Positions 1 through 6,790 of a stretch of 11,750 nucleotides of DNA are shown here, in pieces. The translations under genes and the position numbers were made by a program. The notes under the pieces are model-generated. The model worked only from the letters and a program-made list of their open reading frames with translations, was not told the DNA's origin and did not search any database. Source of the stretch: Burkholderiaceae bacterium (lineage in GTDB: Bacteria > Pseudomonadota > Gammaproteobacteria > Burkholderiales > Burkholderiaceae); contig CANBYN010000032.1 of the NCBI GenBank assembly GCA_947373615.1, forward strand, positions 1 through 11,750. The letters are read 5' to 3'. The stretch's first letter is position 1; every line of letters begins with the position of its first letter.

Positions 1-352
1 GACGAATGCCAGCAGCAATACTCAGAATGAGTGGTCCTGGGGCGCTTAAATGTTTTAGTTTGGAGGCCAATCCTTTGGCAACTACGTTAAAGTCCTGTGG
101 TTTTATTGCCATTACAACAACATTATCTTTTGAGAAGTCAAAGGCAATCTGCTCCAAAGCCCCAATACCTTGGACACCAAAGTCGCTATGCAGCTTTAAC
201 ACTGTAACTGCATTGGCTTCCACCACCGAGATCTGATTTGGTTCGAACCCGTTCGATAAAAGGCCGCTAATTAAAGCGCGCCCCATATTGCCACCACCAA
301 TGAATGTGATATGTGCATTGCTATTAGTTCGAATGTTCTTATTGGTACTCAT
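1..352 (-). CDS. proC: Pyrroline-5-carboxylate reductase, C-terminal part missing at the window edge
   Basis: This gene encodes the last enzyme of proline synthesis, which reduces 1-pyrroline-5-carboxylate to proline with NAD(P)H in the cytoplasm. The first 117 codons are visible and the rest lies beyond the left edge; the family is usually about 270 residues. The nucleotide-binding glycine motif GGGNMG is at residues 19-24 of the Rossmann fold. The family signatures MAIKPQD (81-87) and LSIAAGI (110-116) follow at the expected spacing. The ATG at 352-350 overlaps the yggS stop codon as ATGA, so translation is probably coupled to yggS. No strong Shine-Dalgarno sequence precedes it. About 14 residues precede the first beta strand, slightly more than in many homologues, but no later start is plausible. 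The yggS-proC pairing is common in bacteria. The identification is firm despite the truncation. Confidence 0.93.
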   Translation of the reverse strand, partial: MSTNKNIRTNSNAHITFIGGGNMGRALISGLLSNGFEPNQISVVEANAVTVLKLHSDFGVQGIGALEQIAFDFSKDNVVVMAIKPQDFNVVAKGLASKLKHLSAPGPLILSIAAGIR

Positions 353-1074
353 TTGTTAATCTTATCGCGCTTCCCAAAAATGGCGGTGCCAATTCGAACC
401 ATGGTACTTCCTTCGGCAATTGCCGCCTCTAAATCATCGGACATCCCCATGGATAATGTATCAAAGAATTGGAAGCCAGGATCGCTGTAATGTTTATCCT
501 GAATGCTTGCAAAGCATTTTCGTACGAGTGCAAAAGCATTGCGCTGCATAGTGGAGTCAGAATTTGGGGCTGGAATCGCCATGAGGCCGCGCAGTACAAC
601 ATTTGGTAGATTGCTAATTGCATCGCAAAGGCTCTCAGCCTCAATCAGAGTCACGCCACTTTTGCTATTTTCTTCGCTCACATTCACTTGTACGCAAACC
701 TGTAAGGGGGGTAATCCTAGAAATTCGCCGCGTTGAATAGAGAGCCGTTCTGCAATTTTGAGTCGGTCAATGCTTTGGACCCAATCAAAGTGTTCCGCTA
801 CTTCTTTAGTTTTATTGCTTTGTAAAGGGCCAATAAAGTGCCATACCAGCCAAGGTCGTAGCTTGGCAAGTTGCACAATTTTATCTACACCTTCTTGCAC
901 ATAGTTTTCACCAAAAGCGGATTGGCCTGCGTGCATTGCCTCTTCAACTACAGATGCTGGAAAAGTTTTACTAACCACTAAGAGTTCAATGTCTTCAGGC
1001 TCGCGCTGAGCAGCTAGGGCAGATAATTCAATCCGTTCCTTAACCTGTATTAGGTTCGCAACAACTCGGCTCAT
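349..1074 (-). CDS. yggS: YggS family pyridoxal-phosphate homeostasis protein
   Basis: The product is a 241-residue cytoplasmic PLP-binding protein of the YggS/PLPBP family, a single-domain TIM barrel resembling the N-terminal domain of alanine racemase. It has no established catalytic activity and is known to buffer pyridoxal phosphate and affect amino and keto acid pools. The PLP-binding lysine is K36 in VVSKT, the same number as in E. coli YggS. Other family signatures are FGENYVQE (54-61), WHFIGPLQSNK (78-88), the SMGMSDDLEAAI segment starting at 208, and the phosphate-binding VRIGTAIFG (226-234). Its ATG overlaps the glcF stop (ATGA) and its TGA overlaps the proC start, so it sits between two coupled genes at the distal end of the glycolate oxidase operon. 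No good Shine-Dalgarno sequence is seen, which fits translation by re-initiation. Length and motifs are complete. Confidence 0.96.
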   Translation of the reverse strand: MSRVVANLIQVKERIELSALAAQREPEDIELLVVSKTFPASVVEEAMHAGQSAFGENYVQEGVDKIVQLAKLRPWLVWHFIGPLQSNKTKEVAEHFDWVQSIDRLKIAERLSIQRGEFLGLPPLQVCVQVNVSEENSKSGVTLIEAESLCDAISNLPNVVLRGLMAIPAPNSDSTMQRNAFALVRKCFASIQDKHYSDPGFQFFDTLSMGMSDDLEAAIAEGSTMVRIGTAIFGKRDKINK

Positions 1075-2348
1075 TTGGCTTTGCAGGTTTTACTAACTAG
1101 CTGGTCAATAATTTCAATCCAATGCAACACAGGAGTAGCTTCTTGTTGGAGGTGGGTAATGCATCCAATATTTCCAGAAACGATCACTTCTGCGTCGGTT
1201 TCTTCACAAGCAGCAATTAGATGGGTTAATTTGTTTTTACGCAATTGCTCCGATAGTTCAGGCTGGGTAACTGAGTAAGTTCCTGCTGAGCCACAACAAA
1301 GATGACTGTCAGTACATAAGCGAACGCCAATTCCAATAGTCGCAAGTAAGTTTTCAACTTTTCCACGAACTTGTTGACCGTGCTGCAAAGTGCATGGTGG
1401 GTGATACACAACCCCCGGCTTTTGGTCGGTGCCAATCAGCTGAACTAATTCATCCTGCAAAGTCGGGAGAATTTCAGAGATATCCTTAGTCAGTTCTGAT
1501 ATCTTGTGGGCTTTTGCTGCATACGCTGGGTCGCTAGAAAATAGATGGCCATAATCCTTAACCATGACTCCACAACCTGATGCGGTCATTACTATTGCTT
1601 CAACCCCACTTTCTACTAGTGGCCACCACGCATCAATATTTTGCTTAGCATTTTTCAGGCCGCCATTTTGATCATTCAGATGATAGCGAAGAGCTCCACA
1701 GCAGGTAGCGTTCGAAGCGCTAATAAGTTGAATCTTGAGTGCGTCTAAAACACGCGCTGTTGCGGAGTTGATGTTTGGCAGCATTCCCGGTTGTACACAA
1801 CCCTCAAGCAAAAGCATTTTGCGAGCATGGGCTGTAGTAGGTCTTGCGTAGGGATCGGTAGAGCCTTCTAATGCCTTATTTTTAATTTGTGGGATCTTGC
1901 GTTTGATACTACTTGGCATTAGAGGGCGAACAAGGCGTCCCAAGGACATTGCGGAATTAAATAATGCGGGCTTGGTCAGACCTTCTTTTAGAGCCCAGCG
2001 TGTTAGACGCTCTCCAATAGGGCGCGCGGGTGTATTATCCTCCGCCCACTTACGGCCAATATCAATCAAGTTACCGTATTGAACGCCACTCGGACAAGTA
2101 CTTTCGCAATTGCGGCAGGTGAGGCAGCGATCTAGGTGTAGACGAGTTCTTTTGGTCGGCGCTTGACCTTCGGCAATTTGTTTGATGAGATAAATGCGCC
2201 CCCGTGGACCATCCAGTTCATCACCTAATAATTGATATGTTGGGCAGGTGGCTGTACAAAAACCACAATGAACACATTTACCCAGGATGCGTGCTGCTTC
2301 AATACCTTCAGGAGTATTGGCAAATTGAGGAGCGAGTTGAGTTTGCAT
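1071..2348 (-). CDS. glcF: Glycolate oxidase, iron-sulfur subunit GlcF
   Basis: This is the electron-transfer subunit of glycolate oxidase (glycolate dehydrogenase), expected to pass electrons from the GlcD/GlcE flavins towards the quinone pool at the inner membrane. The 425-residue protein has two N-terminal [4Fe-4S] motifs: CxxCxxCxxxCP at C25, C28, C31, C35 and again at C75, C78, C81, C85. The C-terminal two thirds carry the paired cysteine-rich CCG-type domains, with CCG at 216-218 and 351-353 and associated cysteines near 184, 259, 319 and 396. This arrangement matches GlcF and related lactate and glycerol-3-phosphate dehydrogenase subunits. The GlcD and GlcE neighbours decide for glycolate. 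It starts 9 bp after glcE, without an obvious Shine-Dalgarno sequence, and overlaps yggS by 4 bp. All ligand cysteines are present and no damage is visible. Confidence 0.96.
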   Translation of the reverse strand: MQTQLAPQFANTPEGIEAARILGKCVHCGFCTATCPTYQLLGDELDGPRGRIYLIKQIAEGQAPTKRTRLHLDRCLTCRNCESTCPSGVQYGNLIDIGRKWAEDNTPARPIGERLTRWALKEGLTKPALFNSAMSLGRLVRPLMPSSIKRKIPQIKNKALEGSTDPYARPTTAHARKMLLLEGCVQPGMLPNINSATARVLDALKIQLISASNATCCGALRYHLNDQNGGLKNAKQNIDAWWPLVESGVEAIVMTASGCGVMVKDYGHLFSSDPAYAAKAHKISELTKDISEILPTLQDELVQLIGTDQKPGVVYHPPCTLQHGQQVRGKVENLLATIGIGVRLCTDSHLCCGSAGTYSVTQPELSEQLRKNKLTHLIAACEETDAEVIVSGNIGCITHLQQEATPVLHWIEIIDQLVSKTCKAK

Positions 2349-2357
2349 AGAAGAGTT

Positions 2358-3503
2358 TTATGGAAGGCGTTTAGTGGCAAAGACACCGGCTGGATCAAAT
2401 GCTGATCGCAGGCGCTCTTGTACTAGCTCAAGTGCTTTTGAATGAGCTTGCTCGCTAAGCAAAGTGAAGCGTTGATAAGAAGGGTCCACATTGGAGCCCT
2501 GTTTAAAACGGGTGGCATGCCCACCATGAGCGGTTGCTATTTCTTTAATCGCTTCAAATGTAGCTTCATCACCAGGTGCTTTTATCCAGCGCTGCTGACC
2601 ATGCCATTCCAAAATGATCTCATCGTTCGTATTGGGAATAGTAAGTATCCCACATGCTGCTGGTAATGCGAGGCGATATAGTGTTTGATTGCCAGAAAGA
2701 TTGGCAAATGAAGATAGATTCTGTTCGCGCAAATCATTCCAAAATATTTCAGCAATTTGTGGATCTAATTCAAATGCATTCACTAGGGAGCTCATTAAAG
2801 GAGCAGCTGCTTTTACTGCAGCAGTGGCACCAGCTAGGCGAAAAGTAAGCTCGCCATCTTGACCGGCGCTTGGTCCGATCCAGCAACTTGCAGAAAGAGG
2901 CAGCGGTTGACCGGCCCATTCATTTAAAACTTTTAATGCTTTTTCTTGGGAGAGATGGCAACGCAAAGTTCGAGTGGCTGCAGGCTTAGGCAAAACTTTG
3001 ACTGATGCTTCAAGTAAAAGTGAGAGTGTTCCCATGGATCCAGGAAGCAATCGAGAGACGTCATAGCCTGCGACGTTTTTCATGACTTTCCCGCCAAAGG
3101 TTAGATCTTGGCCTTTGCCGTCTAGAATACGCGCACCCAAAACAAAATCACGAAAATTGCCAGCGGTAATACGACCTGGTCCCGCTAGCCCTGCTGCGAT
3201 AGCACCACCAAATGTAGCATTCTCACCAAAGTGAGGAGGCTCAAAAGCAAGTACTTGATTTTTTTCTGTCAGCGCTGCTTCAATTTCTTTAAGGGGTGTT
3301 CCAGCGCAAGCAGTTATTACCAACTCTTCTGGTTGGTATTCTAATATTCCTGAGTATGTGCGGGTATCCAATTTAGTAAATGTATTGGCATTTCCATACC
3401 AATATTTTGTACCGCCACCTTCAATTGAAAGCGGTTTTTTATGCTTGGCTGCATTTAGAATCTGCTCGCGAAATAAATCGATTTTTACATTGGAGTTCGT
3501 CAT
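2358..3503 (-). CDS. glcE: Glycolate oxidase, FAD-binding subunit GlcE
   Basis: GlcE is the smaller flavin subunit of glycolate oxidase and is required with GlcD and GlcF for activity in E. coli. The 381-residue protein has an N-terminal FAD-binding (PCMH/VAO-type) domain. Visible elements are the GGGTK loop at about 29-33, GGAIAAGLAGPGR at 99-111 and the family hallmark KVMKNVAGYDVSRL around 139-152. The C-terminal half is more divergent, as is usual for GlcE, and ends in the typical FDPAGVFATKRL segment. The start codon overlaps the glcD stop by one base (TAATG). A GGAG ribosome binding site lies 8 nt upstream inside the end of glcD, which fixes this start. Length is slightly above the E. 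coli protein. No missing element was noticed. Confidence 0.95.
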   Translation of the reverse strand: MTNSNVKIDLFREQILNAAKHKKPLSIEGGGTKYWYGNANTFTKLDTRTYSGILEYQPEELVITACAGTPLKEIEAALTEKNQVLAFEPPHFGENATFGGAIAAGLAGPGRITAGNFRDFVLGARILDGKGQDLTFGGKVMKNVAGYDVSRLLPGSMGTLSLLLEASVKVLPKPAATRTLRCHLSQEKALKVLNEWAGQPLPLSASCWIGPSAGQDGELTFRLAGATAAVKAAAPLMSSLVNAFELDPQIAEIFWNDLREQNLSSFANLSGNQTLYRLALPAACGILTIPNTNDEIILEWHGQQRWIKAPGDEATFEAIKEIATAHGGHATRFKQGSNVDPSYQRFTLLSEQAHSKALELVQERLRSAFDPAGVFATKRLP

Positions 3504-5017
3504 TAGAAGCGCTCCAATTCTGGGTGAGGCAATTTGCCGCCACTAATTCGCATGCGACCATATTCGGCGCAGCGATTTAAAGTAGGAATTGCTTTATCAG
3601 GGTTGAGTAAGCGCTCTGGATCAAACGCGCTCTTAACGCCCCAGAAGGATTCACGCTCACCCTCCCCAAATTGCACACACATTGAATTAATTTTCTCAAT
3701 CCCAACACCGTGTTCGCCAGTAATGGTGCCACCAAGCTCAACACAAGCCTCCAATATTTCTGTGCCGAATTCTTCAGCGCGATGCCATTCATCTTGATCT
3801 GCGCCATTAAACAAAATCAAAGGATGCATATTTCCATCACCCGCATGAAATACATTCAAACAGCCAAGACCATACTTTTCTTCCATGCCTTGAATTCGTT
3901 TAAGTAGTGTGGCGATGTGTCGGCGTGGAATAGTGCCATCCATGCAGTAATAATCAGGAGCTAATCGTCCTGCGGCAGGAAAGGCATTCTTACGACCACT
4001 CCAAAACTTCAAACGCTCACCTTCATCTTTTGAGATTTGAATATCACTAGCACCTGATTCTGCTAATACCTTAGTCATACGTTCAATTTCTTCGGCAACT
4101 TCTTCTGGGGTACCATCTGACTCGCACAGCAGAATTGCTACTGCGTTTAAGTCATAACCAGCATGAACAAATTCTTCCACAGCGCGGGTTGTAGCTTTAT
4201 CCATCATCTCTAAACCAGCAGGAATAATACCGGCTGCAATAATTGCTGCTACGGCATTGCCGCCCTTTTCAATATCGTCAAAGCTAGCCATGATGACGCG
4301 TGCAAGTTTAGGTTTAGCTATCAACTTCACAGTGACTTCTGTAACAACAGCCAACATGCCTTCGCTGCCCATCATGATGGCCAATAAATCCAGTCCTGGA
4401 GAATCTGGCGCTAAGCTTCCAAATTCAATAATCTCACCATTCATTAATACACCGCGGACACGCAAGACGTTATGCAAGGTGAGTCCATATTTAAGGCAGT
4501 GCACTCCACCAGAGTTTTCATTGACGTTTCCGCCAATTGAGCAGGCAATTTGTGAAGAGGGGTCTGGAGCGTAATAGAGGCCTAAATGGGCAACGGCCTC
4601 AGAAATAGCAAGATTGCGCACACCAGGCTGAACTACCGCGGTACGAGTGAATGGATCGATGCTAATAATTTTCTTGAGCTTTGCCAGTGATAGCACTAAA
4701 CCCTGGGAAAGTGGCATGGCACCACCCGAAAGACCGGTTCCGGAGCCACGGGGCACCACTGGAATTTGCATCTCAAAGCAAGTTTTGAGGATTTGAGCAA
4801 CTTGTTCCTCAGTTTCCGGAAGGGCAACCGCCAGCGGCATTCGCCTATAGGCGGCTAAACCATCGCATTCATAAGGAATCGTGTCTTCTGGCTCCCAAAG
4901 CAATGCATGCTCGGGGAGTATCGGGCGCAAAGCGGAAACCAGTTTTGTCTGAAGTGCGCTAATCGCGGCGAGATCTAGGGGCGGGGTCACCATATTCATA
5001 AGAATCATTTTAGCCAT
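3503..5017 (-). CDS. glcD: Glycolate oxidase, catalytic FAD subunit GlcD
   Basis: GlcD is the main flavoprotein of glycolate oxidase and oxidises glycolate (often also D-lactate) to the 2-oxo acid. The 504-residue sequence is a complete FAD-binding type 4 oxidoreductase. The PP-loop PRGSGTGLSGGA is at 89-100, the second FAD-contact region SIGGNVNENSGGVHCLKYG at about 160-178, and MGSEGMLAVVTEVTVKL at 216-232. The C-terminal FAD-oxidase domain shows HAGDGN (391-396) and GEHGVG (434-439), the metal/substrate site typical of this family. It is the first gene of the unit and is followed by glcE with a one-base overlap. The start is uncertain: ATG codons occur at 5017, 5008, 4999 and 4993, all before the first conserved residues, and none has a good Shine-Dalgarno sequence. 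No glcC-type regulator, glcG, glcB or permease gene lies in this window. Confidence 0.95.
   Translation of the reverse strand: MAKMILMNMVTPPLDLAAISALQTKLVSALRPILPEHALLWEPEDTIPYECDGLAAYRRMPLAVALPETEEQVAQILKTCFEMQIPVVPRGSGTGLSGGAMPLSQGLVLSLAKLKKIISIDPFTRTAVVQPGVRNLAISEAVAHLGLYYAPDPSSQIACSIGGNVNENSGGVHCLKYGLTLHNVLRVRGVLMNGEIIEFGSLAPDSPGLDLLAIMMGSEGMLAVVTEVTVKLIAKPKLARVIMASFDDIEKGGNAVAAIIAAGIIPAGLEMMDKATTRAVEEFVHAGYDLNAVAILLCESDGTPEEVAEEIERMTKVLAESGASDIQISKDEGERLKFWSGRKNAFPAAGRLAPDYYCMDGTIPRRHIATLLKRIQGMEEKYGLGCLNVFHAGDGNMHPLILFNGADQDEWHRAEEFGTEILEACVELGGTITGEHGVGIEKINSMCVQFGEGERESFWGVKSAFDPERLLNPDKAIPTLNRCAEYGRMRISGGKLPHPELERF
3512..3515 (-). promoter_or_regulatory. Ribosome binding site for glcE
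   Basis: The minus strand reads GGAG 8 nt before the glcE ATG, inside the last codons of glcD. It is the clearest Shine-Dalgarno sequence at any start codon in the window. It supports the chosen glcE start despite the one-base overlap with glcD. Confidence 0.6.
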
Positions 5018-5022
5018 TTACC

Positions 5023-5028
5023 TATAAT
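5023..5028 (+). promoter_or_regulatory. Candidate -10 element for the adenosyltransferase gene, implying a leaderless mRNA
   Basis: A perfect TATAAT lies on the plus strand 7 bases before the A of the ATG at 5036. With the usual 6-7 nt between -10 and start point, transcription would begin at or one base before the start codon, giving a leaderless message. No convincing -35 hexamer is found at 16-18 bp spacing, and no TG extended -10 is present, so activity may need an activator or may be weak. The distance leaves no room for a 5' leader such as a cobalamin riboswitch. Confidence 0.45.
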
Positions 5029-5054
5029 TAAGCTCATGGGAAATCGACTATCAA
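5025..5054 (-). promoter_or_regulatory. Candidate promoter of the glcDEF-yggS-proC unit
   Basis: On the minus strand TTGATA (5054-5049) and TAATTA (5030-5025) are separated by 18 bp, a plausible sigma-70 pair. The -10 overlaps the TATAAT proposed for the opposite gene, and the -35 lies inside its coding sequence. The start point would fall around 5018-5019, next to the first glcD ATG at 5017, or leave a leader of about ten bases if translation starts at 5008. This is a prediction from spacing and consensus only. Confidence 0.35.
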
Positions 5055-5605
5055 AAATTGCCACTAGAACGGGTGATGCTGGGATGACTGGACTGGGTGA
5101 CGGAAGTCGCGTTGAGAAGGATCATCTGCGAATTTGCGCCATGGGCGATGTTGATGAGCTGAACTCTGAAATTGGGGTTTTGATGACTGAGGCGATACCA
5201 GAAGCCATTGCAGCTGAAATCAGAAATCTATTTTTGCAGGTGCAGCATGATTTATTTGATCTAGGTGGTGAACTTTGTATTCCCAACTACAAGCTACTTA
5301 ATCCAGAACATGTTGCGCAACTAGATGTGTGGCTTGAGAAGTACAACATACAATTACCCCCATTAACGGAATTTATTTTGCCTGGAGGAACTCGTGCTGC
5401 TGCTCAGGCACATGTTTGTCGAACTGTTTGCAGACGAGCTGAACGTTCGATAGTACGTTTAGGTTGGGAAGAGCCTTTGCATGACTCTCCTCGTCAATAC
5501 CTCAATCGCTTATCTGACTTACTTTTTGTGCTTTCTCGTATTTTGAATCGCGCATCTGGTGGTAGCGATATACTTTGGAAGCATGAAAAAAAAGAGACTA
5601 AATAA
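5036..5605 (+). CDS. PduO-type cob(I)alamin adenosyltransferase
   Basis: The enzyme transfers the adenosyl group of ATP to the cobalt of reduced corrinoid, making adenosylcobalamin or its precursor. It belongs to the PduO/MMAB trimeric family and not the CobA/BtuR type. The 189-residue protein shows the ATP-binding N-terminal signature TRTGDAGMTGLGDG (10-23), then GDVDELNSEIG (37-47), RRAER (133-137) and the helix YLNRLSDLLFVLSR (155-168), in family order and spacing. Length is typical for a single-domain PduO protein. It is the only plus-strand gene here, divergent from glcD with 18 bp between start codons. No cobalamin riboswitch fits in that gap, no other B12 gene is in the window, and no B12-dependent enzyme is adjacent. 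The ATG at 5036 is chosen because conserved sequence begins within ten residues and no Shine-Dalgarno supports another start. The biological substrate form (cobinamide, cobyric acid or cobalamin) cannot be told from sequence. Confidence 0.94.
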   Translation: MGNRLSKIATRTGDAGMTGLGDGSRVEKDHLRICAMGDVDELNSEIGVLMTEAIPEAIAAEIRNLFLQVQHDLFDLGGELCIPNYKLLNPEHVAQLDVWLEKYNIQLPPLTEFILPGGTRAAAQAHVCRTVCRRAERSIVRLGWEEPLHDSPRQYLNRLSDLLFVLSRILNRASGGSDILWKHEKKETK

Positions 5606-5618
5606 TTTAGTCTCTTTT
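5590..5618. terminator. Bidirectional intrinsic terminator between the adenosyltransferase gene and aroG
   Basis: A perfect 13-bp inverted repeat (5590-5602 with 5606-5618) encloses a 3-base loop, TAA, which is exactly the stop codon of the plus-strand gene at 5603-5605. The left arm is therefore coding sequence. The core is GAGACT/AGTCTC flanked by A:T pairs. The plus-strand transcript ends in TTTTAT and the minus-strand transcript in eight T (5593-5586), so the element can stop both convergent transcripts. It sits 29 bp beyond the aroG stop. Confidence 0.85.
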
Positions 5619-5646
5619 ATATGGTTCTCTTAATTTACTGCTCGTA

Positions 5647-6771
5647 TTACTTTTTCTTACCTCTGCGTTTTTTTACGGCAGTTGCAAGACGCTCCAATAC
5701 TTTCACTGAATCATCCCAGTTAATGCAGGCATCGGTAATGCTCTTGCCGTACTCCAACTTGCTTGGATCATCTTTTCCTGGGGTGAATTTTTGTGCGCCA
5801 TCATTAAGATGGCTTTCTACCATCACACCAAAGATTTGAAGTGAACCAGATTCAATTTGTTGGGCAACATCATCGGCCACAATGATTTGGCGCTCATGCT
5901 TTTTGCTTGAATTCGCATGCGATAAGTCAACCATTAAACTGGCTGGAAGCTTTGCAGATAGAAGCTCGGAGCAGGCTGCTTGCACATACTGGGCTTCATA
6001 GTTTGGCTCTTTACCGCCACGCAAAATCACGTGACAATCTTTATTACCTTTTGTTTGCACCACTGAGACTTGACCATTCTTGTGAACAGATAAGAAATGG
6101 TGCGGGCGACCTGCCGCTTGAATTGCATCGGTAGCAATCTTGATATTTCCATCCGTGCCGTTCTTAAATCCTATGGGCGCGGATAGACCAGATGCTAGTT
6201 CGCGATGAACTTGGCTTTCAGTTGTGCGTGCGCCGATTGCGCCCCAAGAAATAAGATCAGCAATATATTGTGGTGAAATCACATCTAAAAATTCACTACC
6301 GGCTGGCATACCAAGACGATTGATTTCCATCAAGACTTGGCGAGCAAGGCGAAGACCTTCTTCAATACGATAGCTTTCATCTAAGTAAGGGTCATTAATT
6401 AAGCCCTTCCAACCAACAGTAGTACGTGGTTTTTCGAAATAGACGCGCATCACAATTTCTAATTCATCAGAAAAGCGGTCACGCTCCACTAATAGGCGTT
6501 GACAATATTCTAAGGCTGCTCTGGGATCATGAATGGAGCATGGTCCAATGATGACAAGCAAGCGGTCATCCTTTCCATGAATGATGTCACGGATCTTTTT
6601 GCGGGTTTTACTGATTAACGCTTCAGTTGGTGTTCCTGAGATCGGAAAAAAGCGAATTAAATGTTCTGGAGGGGGCAGAACGGAAATGTTATCAATGCGT
6701 TGATCATCTGTATCCGAGGTCTTATCGACAGCGGAGTACCAATTAGCGGGATTCGTGTTTTGTTGGCTCAT
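5647..6771 (-). CDS. aroG: 3-deoxy-7-phosphoheptulonate (DAHP) synthase, class I, AroG-like
   Basis: This enzyme condenses phosphoenolpyruvate with erythrose 4-phosphate, the first step of the shikimate pathway. The 374-residue protein is a complete type I alpha DAHP synthase very similar to E. coli AroG. Visible signatures are DDRLLVIIGPCSIHDP, with the metal-ligand cysteine at C78, then MRVYFEKPRTTVGWKGL, WGAIGARTTESQVHREL, GFKNGTDG, HVILRGGKEPNY, DLSHANSSK and GVMVESHL. Regulation: the FLSV segment and the FLDVISPQ region resemble the phenylalanine-binding AroG sequence more than AroF (compared from memory), so phenylalanine inhibition is likely but inferred. About 16 residues precede the DDQRI segment that matches the start of E. 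coli AroG, and the C-terminus is lysine-rich. It lies 19 bp after tldD with no Shine-Dalgarno sequence, and is the last gene of its unit, ending just before the bidirectional terminator. Confidence 0.96.
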   Translation of the reverse strand: MSQQNTNPANWYSAVDKTSDTDDQRIDNISVLPPPEHLIRFFPISGTPTEALISKTRKKIRDIIHGKDDRLLVIIGPCSIHDPRAALEYCQRLLVERDRFSDELEIVMRVYFEKPRTTVGWKGLINDPYLDESYRIEEGLRLARQVLMEINRLGMPAGSEFLDVISPQYIADLISWGAIGARTTESQVHRELASGLSAPIGFKNGTDGNIKIATDAIQAAGRPHHFLSVHKNGQVSVVQTKGNKDCHVILRGGKEPNYEAQYVQAACSELLSAKLPASLMVDLSHANSSKKHERQIIVADDVAQQIESGSLQIFGVMVESHLNDGAQKFTPGKDDPSKLEYGKSITDACINWDDSVKVLERLATAVKKRRGKKK

Positions 6772-6777
6772 ATGGCT

Positions 6778-6783
6778 ATTTTA
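6778..6783 (-). promoter_or_regulatory. Possible internal -10 element before aroG
   Basis: The minus strand reads TAAAAT followed by 6 nt and then the aroG ATG, so a transcript from it would start at the A of the start codon. No good -35 is seen at normal spacing inside the end of tldD. It may equally be an AT-rich spacer in a read-through operon. Confidence 0.22.
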
Positions 6784-6790
6784 AGCCGTA

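Noticed and set aside
4257..4574. A 105-codon plus-strand open frame antisense to glcD
   Set aside because: It is fully covered by conserved GlcD coding sequence, and its composition fits the complement of that gene. There are no independent signals.
3503..5017. GlcD as a stand-alone D-lactate dehydrogenase or 2-hydroxyglutarate dehydrogenase
   Set aside because: The sequence family overlaps with these, but the adjoining GlcE and two-cluster GlcF subunits mark a three-subunit glycolate oxidase.
5018..5035. Cobalamin riboswitch upstream of the adenosyltransferase gene
   Set aside because: Only 18 bp separate the two divergent start codons, far too short, and no B12-box-like sequence was seen in the adjoining glcD coding region.
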